DNA of 64,000 bases from Micromonospora halotolerans (GCF_032108445.1 NZ_CP134876.1:5208001-5272000), one strand, 5' to 3'. Numbered from the stretch's first letter, positions 41,988 through 49,879 are shown. Notes: generated from the sequence alone by a model not told the origin. Translations and numbers: made by a program.

Positions 41988-42006
41988 TAAGCGGACCGGG
42001 CGGTCA
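41988..42006. promoter_or_regulatory. TetR operator, copy 2 (tetR side)
   Basis: TAAGCGGACCGGGCGGTCA, 18 of 19 bases as in copy 1, 43 bp further on, just before the TAGGGT -10 box of the regulator gene. Binding here would repress the regulator itself. Confidence 0.78.
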
Positions 42007-42012
42007 ACTTGC

Positions 42013-42018
42013 TAGGGT
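42013..42018 (+). promoter_or_regulatory. -10 box of the tetR-type gene
   Basis: TAGGGT ends 7 nt before the GTG at 42026, placing the transcript start at or next to the start codon and immediately after operator copy 2. Confidence 0.5.
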
Positions 42019-42025
42019 GGGGGAC

Positions 42026-42625
42026 GTGACCTCGACCCGCCCGTTGCGTGCCGACGCCGCCCGCAACCGGCGGCTGCTGCTGGCAGCGGCTGCCGACGAG
42101 TTCGCCGAGCGTGGTCTGGATGCCTCGGTCGCCGACATCGCCCGCCGGGCAGGTGTCGGCAAGGGCACCGTGTTCCGTCACTTCGCCACGAAGGACGACC
42201 TGCTCGCCGCGATCGTCCTCGACCGGATTGACGCGCTCAACGCCGTCGGCGAGCAGCTTCTCGACGCGGCGGACCCGGGCCTCGCTCTGCTGGAGTTCCT
42301 CACCGTCGCCGCGGACCAGCAACAGCAACGCGACCTGTCGTTCCTGCAAGAGGCCGGCGAGCTGAACGCGGACGTGATCCGGGCCCGCGAGCGGATGTTC
42401 CGCACCGTGCACAAGCTTGTCGATCGGGCTCGTCAGCACGGCGCGGTCCGAGGCGATGTCACGGGCGCGGACGTCATCCTGCTGATGTGCGCGCCCAACT
42501 ACGTGACCAGCTACGTGCCGGACGCCCCACCTGAGCTGTGGCGCCGATACCTCTCCATCATCTTCGACGGCCTACGCCCGCAGGGCGCTCACCCGCTGCC
42601 CCACCCGCCGCCGGCGGCGCCCTGA
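42026..42625 (+). CDS. TetR-family repressor
   Basis: A 199-residue regulator. The N-terminal TetR helix-turn-helix is clear (RRLLLAAAADEFAERGLDASVADIARRAGVGKGTVFRHFATKDDLLAAI), followed by an all-helical ligand domain containing VAADQQQQRDLSFLQEAGELNADV. GTG 42026 is chosen over an ATG 51 nt upstream because that longer form would encode the operator and -10 box. Divergent from the MDR oxidoreductase; two matching operators lie between them, so auto-repression and repression of the oxidoreductase are likely. Ligand unknown. Confidence 0.88.
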   Translation: MTSTRPLRADAARNRRLLLAAAADEFAERGLDASVADIARRAGVGKGTVFRHFATKDDLLAAIVLDRIDALNAVGEQLLDAADPGLALLEFLTVAADQQQQRDLSFLQEAGELNADVIRARERMFRTVHKLVDRARQHGAVRGDVTGADVILLMCAPNYVTSYVPDAPPELWRRYLSIIFDGLRPQGAHPLPHPPPAAP

Positions 42626-42730
42626 CCCGTATCGATGAACGCCGCGACGGCAACCGGCCCGGCCGCGGCCCCGGCACGCGAGGTCCGATCGCCGCCAGCC
42701 ACCGGTCGCGTCCCGCGCCAGGCTGGACGC

Positions 42731-43204
42731 ATGACGAGGACGCGCACCAGGTACGTGATCCAACCCGTGGCCGCCGAGGTGCTGGCCGAGGTGCGGCGGA
42801 CCGGCCGCGACGCCTCCGGCCAGCCGCCCGAGCGGTGCTGCGCCGAGGGCGGCGAGCCGCTGCGCTGCTGCCTCCGCGACGCCGCGCCTGGCGAGGCGCT
42901 GCTGCTCTTCGGGTACGCCCCGCCGCTGCCGCCCGGCCCGTACCGCGAGGTGGGGCCGATCTTCACGCACGCCGCCGACTGCCCCGGCCCGGCGGACGTG
43001 ACGGCGTACCCGGCCGACTGGCGGGGGCGACCCCAGGTGCTGCGGGCGTACGACCGGCGGGGCCGGATCGTGGGCGGCCGGCGGCACGACGGCGACGACC
43101 CGGAGGCGGTCGTCGCCGAGCTGCTGGCCGACCCCGCGGTGGACCGCCTGCACAGCCGCAACGTGGTGTACGGCTGCTGGATGTTCACCGTGGTCCGCGG
43201 CTGA
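42731..43204 (+). CDS. DUF1203 family protein
   Basis: A 157-residue protein. Its centre reads CCLRDAAPGEALLLFGYAPPLPPGPYREVGPIFTHAADCPG, the core of DUF1203, and the end VVYGCWMFTVVRG is also typical. Several Cys and His residues are conserved in the family (ERCCAEGGEPLRCC, FTHAADC) and may bind metal. No function is established. The ATG at 42731 is used; an earlier in-frame start would add a low-complexity Ala/Pro/Arg extension. Confidence 0.7.
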   Translation: MTRTRTRYVIQPVAAEVLAEVRRTGRDASGQPPERCCAEGGEPLRCCLRDAAPGEALLLFGYAPPLPPGPYREVGPIFTHAADCPGPADVTAYPADWRGRPQVLRAYDRRGRIVGGRRHDGDDPEAVVAELLADPAVDRLHSRNVVYGCWMFTVVRG

Positions 43205-43243
43205 GCCGGGCGTGACCGGCCGCGGCCGGGGTATCAGCCCGGC

Positions 43244-44179
43244 ATGGCCGGACTGGACGCGATCGTGGTGGGGCAGGTGGCGCGGGACCTCGTGCTGCGG
43301 GTGGACGAGGTGCCCGGCCCGTCCGGGACGGTCCCGGTGCGGTGCCGGCGGGAACTGCTCGGCGGAAAGGGCGCCAACCAGGCCGTCGGGCTGGCCCAGC
43401 TCGGCGTCCGGGTCGGGCTGCTCGGCGTGGTCGGCGAGGACGAGGTCGGCGACCGGCTACTGGGCCAGGCCCGCAGCGACGGCATCGACGTCGCCCCGGT
43501 GCTGCGCCGGCCGGGCACGCCGAGCGCGCTCATCGTGGACGTGGTGGACGCCCGGGGCCGCTGGCGGTACCTGGAGGACATCCCGGAGGCGACCCTGCTC
43601 ACCGAGGCGGACGTGACCGGCGCGGCCGGGGTGCTGCGGGCCGCCCGCGCGGTGGTCGTCCAGCTCCAGCAGCCGCTGCCGGCGGCGCTCGCGGCGGCCC
43701 GGCACGCCCGCGCCGCCGGCCGGCTCGTGGTGCTCGACGGCGCGCCGGACGACCCGGACGGCGCGGCGGAGCTGCTGTCCCGGGCCGACGTGCTGCGGGC
43801 CGACGCGCGGGAGGCCGGCCTGCTGCTGGACGGCGACCCGCCGAAGGACGCCGAGGCGGGGCTGGGCGCCGGCCGGGACCTGGCGGCCCGGGGGCCGGCA
43901 CTGGTGGCGGTCGAGGTGGCGGGGGAGGGGAACGCCTTCGTCTGGCCGGGCGGGGAGCTGTTCGTGCCGTTGAGCGAGACGCCCACGGTGGACAGCACCG
44001 GGGCCGGGGACGCGTTCGTGGCCGCCGTCACGGCCGGCCTGCTCCGCGACGACCCGTACCCCCGGATCGCCCGGTACGCGGTCGCGGCGGCCGGCGCGAC
44101 CGTGGGGCACGCCGGGGGCCGGCCCGCCCTCAACCGCGACGCGATCGAGGCGCAGCTGGCCCGGATCCCCGACCGCTGA
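43244..44179 (+). CDS. PfkB-family carbohydrate kinase (ribokinase-like)
   Basis: A 311-residue sugar or nucleoside kinase. N-terminal GGKGANQAVGLAQLGVRVGLLGVVGEDEVGD is the PfkB signature 1; STGAGDAFVAAVTAGLL near the C-terminus is signature 2, with catalytic Asp256. Order and spacing match ribokinase, but substrate-specific residues were not analysed, so ribokinase is only the likeliest option. No sugar transporter is adjacent. A TATCAG box lies 6 nt before the ATG. Confidence 0.83.
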   Translation: MAGLDAIVVGQVARDLVLRVDEVPGPSGTVPVRCRRELLGGKGANQAVGLAQLGVRVGLLGVVGEDEVGDRLLGQARSDGIDVAPVLRRPGTPSALIVDVVDARGRWRYLEDIPEATLLTEADVTGAAGVLRAARAVVVQLQQPLPAALAAARHARAAGRLVVLDGAPDDPDGAAELLSRADVLRADAREAGLLLDGDPPKDAEAGLGAGRDLAARGPALVAVEVAGEGNAFVWPGGELFVPLSETPTVDSTGAGDAFVAAVTAGLLRDDPYPRIARYAVAAAGATVGHAGGRPALNRDAIEAQLARIPDR

Positions 44180-44188
44180 CGTCCCCCA

Positions 44189-44217
44189 TGGACAACCGTC
44201 GCCGCCTCTTCTAGCGT
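44189..44217 (+). promoter_or_regulatory. Promoter of a leaderless transcript
   Basis: TGGACA (-35) and TAGCGT (-10) are 17 nt apart, and the -10 ends 7 nt before the ATG at 44225. This is the clearest of the leaderless promoters in the window. Confidence 0.6.
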
Positions 44218-44224
44218 CGCGGGC

Positions 44225-45217
44225 ATGCGGAGGACCCTGCTCGCCACCGGGCTCGCCCTGCTCCTCGTGACCGGCGGCTGCGCCGAGAGCCGCCGGGCCG
44301 CCGCGCCGGCCGGGGCCGGCACGCCGAGCGCCTCGCGGCAGGACGCCGGCCAGGCCGAGCGGACCCTGGCCAGCCTGCGCCGGGTGGACGACCTGCCGCT
44401 GTACGAGATGACCTACGTGGGCGACTACGACCCCACCGTCGGCGTCGCGGGCACCCCGCAGGCCACCCCGTTCGGCTGCTCCCTCTTCGCCGCGGGCGGC
44501 GACCGGAGCCGGCCGCTGTTCGCCCGCAACTTCGACTGGGACGCGAACCCGGCGCTGGTGCTGCGCACCGACCCGCCGGACGGCTACGCCTCGATCTCCC
44601 TGGTGGACATCTCCTACCTGGGGGTCACGGCCGACCCGGCCGGCGACCGCCGGTTGCTGAACGCCCCGCTGCTGCCCTTCGACGGGATGAACGAGCGGGG
44701 CCTGGCCGTCGGGCTGGCCGCCGACGACGGCGCCACTGCCGCGCCGGTGCCCGGCCGGCCCACGGTCGGCTCGGTGCGCGTCCTGCGCCTGGTGCTGGAC
44801 GCCGCCGCCACGGTGGACGAGGCGATCGCCGTGTTCGGGCGCTACAACCTGGACTTCGACGGCGGCCCGCCGCTGCACTACCTGATCGCCGACGCCACCG
44901 GGGCGTCCGCCGTGATCGAGTTCGTGGACGGCGGGATGCGGGCCGAGAAGGGGCGGGGCGCTTGGCAGGCTCTGACCAACGTGCCGGCCGTCGGGGTCGC
45001 CGACCGGGACCTGCGCACCGACCACCGCTACGGAGTGCTGGCCGAGGCGCTGGACCGGGCCGGCGGCGCGGTGGACGCCCCGGCGGCGCTGCGCCTGCTC
45101 GACGCCGTGCGGCAGCCGCACACCCGCTGGTCGGTGACGTACGGGCTGCGCACCGGCGAGGTGCGGCTGGTCACCGCGGGCGGCGGCGAGCGCGGCTACC
45201 GCCTGCCGATGAGCTGA
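44225..45217 (+). CDS. Choloylglycine hydrolase/C45-like lipoprotein
   Basis: A 330-residue exported protein. The N-terminus is a signal sequence with an imperfect lipobox at Cys19 (LVTGGC; Thr at -3). The hydrolase part shows TPFGCSLFAAGG with Cys85 as Ntn nucleophile, ARNFDWD, MNERGLAVGLAADD and a late N/R-containing segment, the pattern of linear-amide C-N hydrolases (penicillin acylase/C45 acyltransferase relatives). In that family autocleavage before the Cys frees the nucleophile. The amide substrate is unknown; acyl-homoserine lactones, penicillins and N-acyl amides are family options. Confidence 0.78.
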   Translation: MRRTLLATGLALLLVTGGCAESRRAAAPAGAGTPSASRQDAGQAERTLASLRRVDDLPLYEMTYVGDYDPTVGVAGTPQATPFGCSLFAAGGDRSRPLFARNFDWDANPALVLRTDPPDGYASISLVDISYLGVTADPAGDRRLLNAPLLPFDGMNERGLAVGLAADDGATAAPVPGRPTVGSVRVLRLVLDAAATVDEAIAVFGRYNLDFDGGPPLHYLIADATGASAVIEFVDGGMRAEKGRGAWQALTNVPAVGVADRDLRTDHRYGVLAEALDRAGGAVDAPAALRLLDAVRQPHTRWSVTYGLRTGEVRLVTAGGGERGYRLPMS

Positions 45218-45251
45218 GCCGGGCCCGGCCCCGGGAGGGGCCGGGCCCGGC
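45218..45251. terminator. Bidirectional hairpin between convergent genes
   Basis: GCCGGGCCCGGCCCC and GGGGCCGGGCCCGGC, 15-bp perfect arms with a 4-nt loop, starting directly after the stop codon at 45217. Confidence 0.75.
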
Positions 45252-45258
45252 CGGCGGG

Positions 45259-46710
45259 TCACCAGCTCAGGTAACCCGTCTGGGTCTGCACGTTCAGCTC
45301 GGGCACCCGGAACAGCTGCGCCGGCCAGGTACGCGGGTCGCGCAGCTCCAGCACGTCCAGGCCCTTCTGGATGTCGCTGGAGAAGATGTGGCCGTTGTAC
45401 CAGTAGGCCGACCAGGAGCCACCGGTGCGGAGCTGACCGGCGTCCAGCGGACCCCGCTCCCAGAAGGCGATCTCCTTGGGGTGCCGGGAGTCGGTGAAGT
45501 CCCAGACCGAGATGCCGCCCTGGTACCAGGCCTGGACCATGATGTCGCGGCCGGGCACCGGCACCAGCGAGCCGTTGTGGGCCACGCAGTTCTCGGTGTC
45601 GGCGTTGGCCCGCGGGATCTTGTAGTAGCTGCGGAACGCCAGCCGGCGGTTGTCGCCGCGACCGGTGATGTCGTAGATGGCGTCCGCACCGCGGTTCGGC
45701 CCGGTGACCTCGTTGCAGGTCGCGGCGCCACCGCCGCCCAGCTCGTCGGTGAACACCACCTTGGTGCCGGAGTTGTTGAACGTCGCCGAGTGCCAGAAGG
45801 CGAAGTTCTCGGTGTCGCGGACCCGCTCGATCACCCGCGGCGCCTCCCGGTCGGCGATGTCGAGCAGGATGCCGTCGCCCATGCAGGCGCCGGCCGCGAT
45901 GTCCTTCGCCGGGTACGCGGTGATGTCGTGGCAACCGGTGGTGGCCGACTTCTCACCGGGGATGCCCGGGTAGCCGCCGTCCGGGAACAGGTTCGGGGTG
46001 GCCACCACGGCCGCGTCGGTCGGCGACCGCAGCGGCACCTTCACGATGGAGATCGAGTCGTGCGGCGGCTGGCAGTCCGGGAACTCGACCCGCGGGCTGT
46101 ACGACGAGACGTACAGGTAGACGGTCCGCCGGTCCTTGCCCGGCACCAGCGTGTGGGTGTGCGAGCCGCAGGCGGTCTCCACCGACTTGACGTAGCGCGG
46201 GTTGCGCTTGTCGCCGATGTCGAAGATCTTGATGCCCTCCCAGGACTCCGCCTCGGAGGCGGGCTGGGCGACGCTGCTGCAGGAGTCGTCGCTGCGGGAC
46301 GAGTCGGTCGACAGGAAGAGCAGGTCACCGTGGACGGAGACGTCGTTCTGGGAGCCCGGGCAGAGCACCTGGGACACGACGGTCGGCGCGCTCGGCCGGG
46401 AGACGTCGTAGACCACGAAGCCGTCGTAGTTGCCGACGAAGGCGTACCGGCCCTGGAAGGCGATGTCGGTGCCGAACGCCGCGGAGGTGTCGAACGGCGC
46501 CTGCTTCGGCAGGTTGGCGACCTGGCGCAGGTTGGGGCTGCTGGAGATCTCGTCGACCCCGGGGACGACGTTGTCCACGGTGGCCGGTGCGGCCTGCGCC
46601 CGGGGGATCTCCTGGGCGCTGCTGGGTGGGGCGGCGACGACGCCGGCGACGAGCAGGCCGGCGGCGGCGAGGCTGACGATCCGGGTTCGGGACGTGCGGA
46701 TGCTGATCAT
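45259..46710 (-). CDS. Secreted LVIVD-repeat beta-propeller protein
   Basis: A 483-residue exported protein. Signal peptide at residues 1 to about 30 (RTSRTRIVSLAAAGLLVAGVVAAPPSSAQ). Propeller blades contain LVIVD-like strands: FVGNYDGFVVYDVSRPSAP, WEGIKIFDIGDKRNPRYV, GGISVWDFTDSRHPKEI, DGILLDIADREAPRV and KGLDVLELRDP. Function unknown; such proteins are cell-surface or secreted. The ATG is chosen because GGAGGG lies 9 nt upstream; an earlier in-frame start would displace the signal peptide by 19 residues. Divergent from the DUF305 gene with a shared operator. Confidence 0.8.
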   Translation of the reverse strand: MISIRTSRTRIVSLAAAGLLVAGVVAAPPSSAQEIPRAQAAPATVDNVVPGVDEISSSPNLRQVANLPKQAPFDTSAAFGTDIAFQGRYAFVGNYDGFVVYDVSRPSAPTVVSQVLCPGSQNDVSVHGDLLFLSTDSSRSDDSCSSVAQPASEAESWEGIKIFDIGDKRNPRYVKSVETACGSHTHTLVPGKDRRTVYLYVSSYSPRVEFPDCQPPHDSISIVKVPLRSPTDAAVVATPNLFPDGGYPGIPGEKSATTGCHDITAYPAKDIAAGACMGDGILLDIADREAPRVIERVRDTENFAFWHSATFNNSGTKVVFTDELGGGGAATCNEVTGPNRGADAIYDITGRGDNRRLAFRSYYKIPRANADTENCVAHNGSLVPVPGRDIMVQAWYQGGISVWDFTDSRHPKEIAFWERGPLDAGQLRTGGSWSAYWYNGHIFSSDIQKGLDVLELRDPRTWPAQLFRVPELNVQTQTGYLSW

Positions 46711-46772
46711 CGGCGGCACCCTCCGAAAGGGGATGATGATGCGCCACACCTTACCGGCCGATGACATTCATC

Positions 46773-46792
46773 AATGTGACGCCGGTCACATT
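46773..46792. promoter_or_regulatory. CRP/FNR-family-type operator
   Basis: AATGTGAC-GCCG-GTCACATT is a perfect 20-bp palindrome whose core TGTGA-N6-TCACA is exactly the CRP/GlxR consensus. It lies midway between two divergent genes (63 nt from one start and 57 nt from the other). Confidence 0.82.
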
Positions 46793-46848
46793 CAGGCAGG
46801 ATTGTCTATGGATAGGATCGCTCTCACCTCGACCGGAGGGAGTGTCGT

Positions 46849-47547
46849 ATGACCGGCCGGCAGGGACGAGTCTGGCTCGCCGTCACAGCGCTGGCGGTGC
46901 TCCTGGTCGTGGCCGGCGTGGCGCTGGCCGGGCGGGGGGACAGCCGGCCCGCGGCCGGCCCGGCCGCCGCCACCACCACGGCCACCACCACCGCTGCCCC
47001 GCCGCTCGACGCGCCGCCGGTCGTCGTGCCCGGCCGGCCGGGTGAGCCGGCGGCCACCCGCGCCGCCCAGGAGGTCCGCGACGCCGCGCCGCCGCGCTAC
47101 AACGGCCTCGACGTCTGGTACGTGCGGATGATGATCCCGCACCACCAGCAGGCGGTGGAGATGGCGACCCTCGCCCCCGACCGGGCCGCCGACCCGAGGG
47201 TGCGCGCCGTCGCCGACCGCATCCGCGCCGCCCAGGGACCCGAGATCGGGGTGCTGCGCGGCTGGCTGGGCACCCGCGGGCTGCCCGCCGAGGTCCCCGG
47301 TCACGACCACGGCACGATGCGCGGGATGCAGTCCGCCGAGGCCATGCGGCAGCTCGCCGCCGCCCGGGGCGCGGACTTCGACCGCCTCTTCGTGCGGATG
47401 ATGACCGCGCACCACGAGGGCGCGGTCATCATGTCCACCGACCTGCTCAAGGTCGGCGTGGACCAGACCCTCCAGGAGTTCGCCAACGCCGTCGCCGTCG
47501 AGCAGTCCGCCGAGATCACCCGCCTCCGCGAGCTGATCGGCGACTGA
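46849..47547 (+). CDS. DUF305 family exported protein
   Basis: A 232-residue protein with one N-terminal membrane/signal segment (VWLAVTALAVLLVVAGVALAG), an Ala/Thr/Pro linker and a DUF305 domain with two copies of the metal-site-like motif: RMMIPHHQQAVEMA and RMMTAHHEGAVIMS. The His and Met residues suggest copper or other metal binding, and DUF305 proteins are often linked to copper or iron handling. The ATG follows GGAGGGAG. It is paired with the divergent LVIVD gene across a CRP-type palindrome. Confidence 0.85.
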   Translation: MTGRQGRVWLAVTALAVLLVVAGVALAGRGDSRPAAGPAAATTTATTTAAPPLDAPPVVVPGRPGEPAATRAAQEVRDAAPPRYNGLDVWYVRMMIPHHQQAVEMATLAPDRAADPRVRAVADRIRAAQGPEIGVLRGWLGTRGLPAEVPGHDHGTMRGMQSAEAMRQLAAARGADFDRLFVRMMTAHHEGAVIMSTDLLKVGVDQTLQEFANAVAVEQSAEITRLRELIGD

Positions 47548-47962
47548 GCTTCCGGGCCTCGGCGACTTCCCGTTCGCCCCGAACGCCCACTCCCCAGGAT
47601 CCGGCGGGTCCGCCAAGGCCGGCGATGGCCCGCGAGCCGCTACGACCTTGATGACATGGACGAGTCACTCCGGCCCGGCCCGGCCCGGCCCGGCCCGGGT
47701 GGCGGTGCGGTCACGAGTCACTGACGACATCAAGTTTGCAGGTGCCCGTTAGAAGGCCGTCCCCGATTTGGCGCGCCCTGCGCTACCAGCGCAGCCGCAG
47801 CCGCCGCCGCAGCCGCCGTGGCCGTGGTCCGCCGGGCGGCGGCAGCGGGTGCGATCGGGCAGCCGGGCGGCGCACCGGACCCGGGTACGCACAGACGGGC
47901 GGGCCTCCTCGCTCCCGCACGCCGAGCATCGACGTGCGCGTCAGCCCGTACCCTGGGTGACC
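47548..47962. other. 415-nt intergenic region with repeats
   Basis: No gene recognised. It contains a (GGCCC)5 microsatellite near 47671-47697, flanked by partly matching arms (CTTGATGACATGGACGAGTCAC near 47648; ACGAGTCACTGACGACATCAAG near 47712) that can pair in part. A purine-poor GCCGCAGCCGCC track (47790-47820) follows, and finally the -10 box of the kinase gene at 47949. Any protein start in this region would give only low-complexity Arg/Pro sequence. Confidence 0.6.
47949..47954 (+). promoter_or_regulatory. -10 box placed for a leaderless transcript
   Basis: TACCCT ends 8 nt before the GTG at 47963, which supports that codon rather than the GTG at 47957, which is only 2 nt away. Confidence 0.45.
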
Positions 47963-49192
47963 GTGGAGCGCATCGTCTTCGGCCGCCCGCTGCGCAGCGT
48001 CGCGTTCGACGTCGCCGTCTCCGGGCTGGTGGCCCTCTTCGCCGTCCTGGGGATCTTCGCCGAGAACGGCGGCGTCGCGGAAACCACCGTCGGCCTGGTG
48101 ATGGCGCTGGTCCTGCTGTTCCGGCGGACCCACCCGTCGGCGGTGGCGGCCGGGGTGGCCGTGCTCGCGCTGCTCCAGGTGGTCGTCGGCTGGGGTCCGC
48201 TGGCCTACGACATCGGCGTGCTCATCGCCCTCTACAGCGTGGTCAAGTACGCCGACCGGCTGCGCGACGGCGTCCTGGCCGGGATCGTCGCCGCGATCGG
48301 CGTGCTGCTCGCCGCCGCCCAGATGCCCGGCCCGGCGCCGTGGTGGGCCGGCGCGCTCTACTACGGCCTGGTCACCGGGGCGGTCTGGTTGGTCGGGCTG
48401 AACGTGCGGACCCGCCGGCTCTACGTGGTGAGCCTGGAGGAGCGGGCCACCACCCTGGAACGCGAGCGGGAGGCCGAGGCCCGGGCGGCGGTCGCCGAGG
48501 AACGCACCCGGATCGCCCGTGAGCTGCACGACGTCGTCGCGCACAGCATGGCCGTCATGATCGTGCAGGCCGACGGGGTGCGGTTCACCATCGACCGCGA
48601 CCCGGACACCGCGCGGGAGGCGGCCAAGGTGGTGGCGGACACCGGGCGGCAGGCGCTGGAGGAGATGCGGCGCCTCGTCGGCGTACTCCGGGAACCGAGC
48701 CGGCCGGAGCCGGCGGCCGCGCCGGCCGCGCCCGACGCCGCCCTGGACGCCGAGCCGGCGCACCGGCGGCCGGCCCTGATCGAGCTGCCCGACCTGCTGG
48801 ACCGCTTCCGCGCCGCCGGCCTGCGGATCACCGACACCGCCACCGGCACGCCCGTCGCCCTGCCGCCCGGCCTGGAACTGACCGTCTACCGGGTCGTACA
48901 GGAGAGCCTCACCAACGCGCTCAAGCACGCCGGCGTGGGCGCGGCGGTCGAGCTGCGCTACGACTGGTCCGCGGACGCCGTCGTGGTCCGGGCGGTCGAC
49001 GACGGGCGCGGCCGTCCGGTGGTGCGGCCGGCGCCGTCCGGCGGGCACGGCCTGGTCGGCATGCGCGAGCGGGTCGGGGTGTACGACGGCAGCCTCGCCG
49101 CCGGCCCCACGCTGGGCGGGGGGTGGCGGGTCGAGGCGCGGCTGCCGCTACCGTCGGCGTCGGGCACCGAGGAAGGGAAGGCGGCGGCATGA
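47963..49192 (+). CDS. Sensor histidine kinase (HisKA_3/NarL-system type)
   Basis: A 409-residue membrane kinase. Four or five membrane helices fill residues about 14-145, followed by a coiled segment (SLEERATTLEREREAEARAAVAEERTR) and the HisKA_3 motif RELHDVVAHSMAVMIVQ with His189. The ATPase N-box is RVVQESLTNALKHAG and the G-box GGHGLVGMRERV. An Ala/Pro insert (SRPEPAAAPAAPDAALDAEP) sits between the two domains. Start: GTG 47963, with GTG 47957 as alternative. Coupled to the response regulator by an ATGA overlap. Confidence 0.9.
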   Translation: MERIVFGRPLRSVAFDVAVSGLVALFAVLGIFAENGGVAETTVGLVMALVLLFRRTHPSAVAAGVAVLALLQVVVGWGPLAYDIGVLIALYSVVKYADRLRDGVLAGIVAAIGVLLAAAQMPGPAPWWAGALYYGLVTGAVWLVGLNVRTRRLYVVSLEERATTLEREREAEARAAVAEERTRIARELHDVVAHSMAVMIVQADGVRFTIDRDPDTAREAAKVVADTGRQALEEMRRLVGVLREPSRPEPAAAPAAPDAALDAEPAHRRPALIELPDLLDRFRAAGLRITDTATGTPVALPPGLELTVYRVVQESLTNALKHAGVGAAVELRYDWSADAVVVRAVDDGRGRPVVRPAPSGGHGLVGMRERVGVYDGSLAAGPTLGGGWRVEARLPLPSASGTEEGKAAA

Positions 49193-49854
49193 CCGTACGG
49201 GTGGTGATCGTCGACGACCAGGCGCTGGTGCGCGCCGGGTTCCGGATGGTGCTCGACTCCCAGCCCGACCTCGCCGTGGTGGGCGAGGCCATCGACGGCG
49301 CGGACGCCCTGCGGGTGCTGGACCGGGTCGAGGCCGACGTGGTGGTGATGGACCTGCGGATGCCGACCATGGACGGCGTGGAGGCCACGAAGCGGATCTG
49401 CGCCCGCCCGGCCGAGCGCCGCCCCCGGGTGCTGGTGCTCACCACCTTCGACACCGAGGCCGACGCGTTCGCCGCGCTGCGGGCCGGTGCCAGCGGCTTC
49501 CTGCTCAAGAACGTGCCGCCGGAGGACCTGCTCGCCGCCATCCGGGTGGTCGCCGAGGGCGACTCGGTGGTGGCCCCGTCGATCACCCGGCGGCTGCTCG
49601 ACCGGTTCGCCGGGCAGCTCGGGCCGGCGCCCACCGAGGACCCGCGGCTGGCCCAGCTCACCGAGCGGGAGCGGGAGGTGCTGCTGCTCGTGGCGCAGGG
49701 TCTCTCCAACGCCGAGATCGCCGCCCGGGTGCACGTCGCGGAGGCGACCGTGAAGACCCACGTCGGCCGGATCCTCGCCAAGCTCCAGCTCCGCGACCGG
49801 GTCCAGGCCGTCGTGCTGGCGTACGAGAGCGGGCTGGTCACCCCCGGCGGCTGA
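49189..49854 (+). CDS. LuxR/NarL-family response regulator
   Basis: A 221-residue regulator: receiver with VIVDDQALVRAGF acidic pocket, Asp55 (VMDLRMPTMDG) and Lys in FLLKNVPP, then LuxR helix-turn-helix (LTEREREVLLLVAQGLSNAEIAARVHVAEATVKTHVGRILAKL). Co-translated with the kinase. A perfect palindrome 6 nt after its stop lies upstream of the ABC transporter genes and is its probable binding site. Confidence 0.92.
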   Translation: MTVRVVIVDDQALVRAGFRMVLDSQPDLAVVGEAIDGADALRVLDRVEADVVVMDLRMPTMDGVEATKRICARPAERRPRVLVLTTFDTEADAFAALRAGASGFLLKNVPPEDLLAAIRVVAEGDSVVAPSITRRLLDRFAGQLGPAPTEDPRLAQLTEREREVLLLVAQGLSNAEIAARVHVAEATVKTHVGRILAKLQLRDRVQAVVLAYESGLVTPGG

Positions 49855-49859
49855 CCCGG

Positions 49860-49879
49860 CGTACGACCTGGGTCGTACG
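49860..49879. promoter_or_regulatory. Perfect palindrome, probable response-regulator site
   Basis: CGTACGACC-TG-GGTCGTACG, 9-bp arms with a 2-nt centre, between the response-regulator stop and the ABC transporter. A TAGCGT -10 box at 49959 lies 80 nt downstream of it. Symmetry and location fit control of the transporter by the neighbouring NarL-type regulator. Confidence 0.6.

Noticed and set aside
41975..42025. ATG start for the TetR gene at 41975
   Set aside because: It would make an operator and the -10 box part of the coding sequence; GTG 42026 gives a normal TetR N-terminus.
47671..47697. Structured RNA or tRNA at the GGCCC run
   Set aside because: No cloverleaf or TPsiC-like GTTCRANNC segment; it is a simple pentanucleotide microsatellite.
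47768..47962. Longer N-terminus of the second histidine kinase
   Set aside because: The extension is Arg/Pro/Ser low-complexity sequence, and a -10 box lies between it and GTG 47963.
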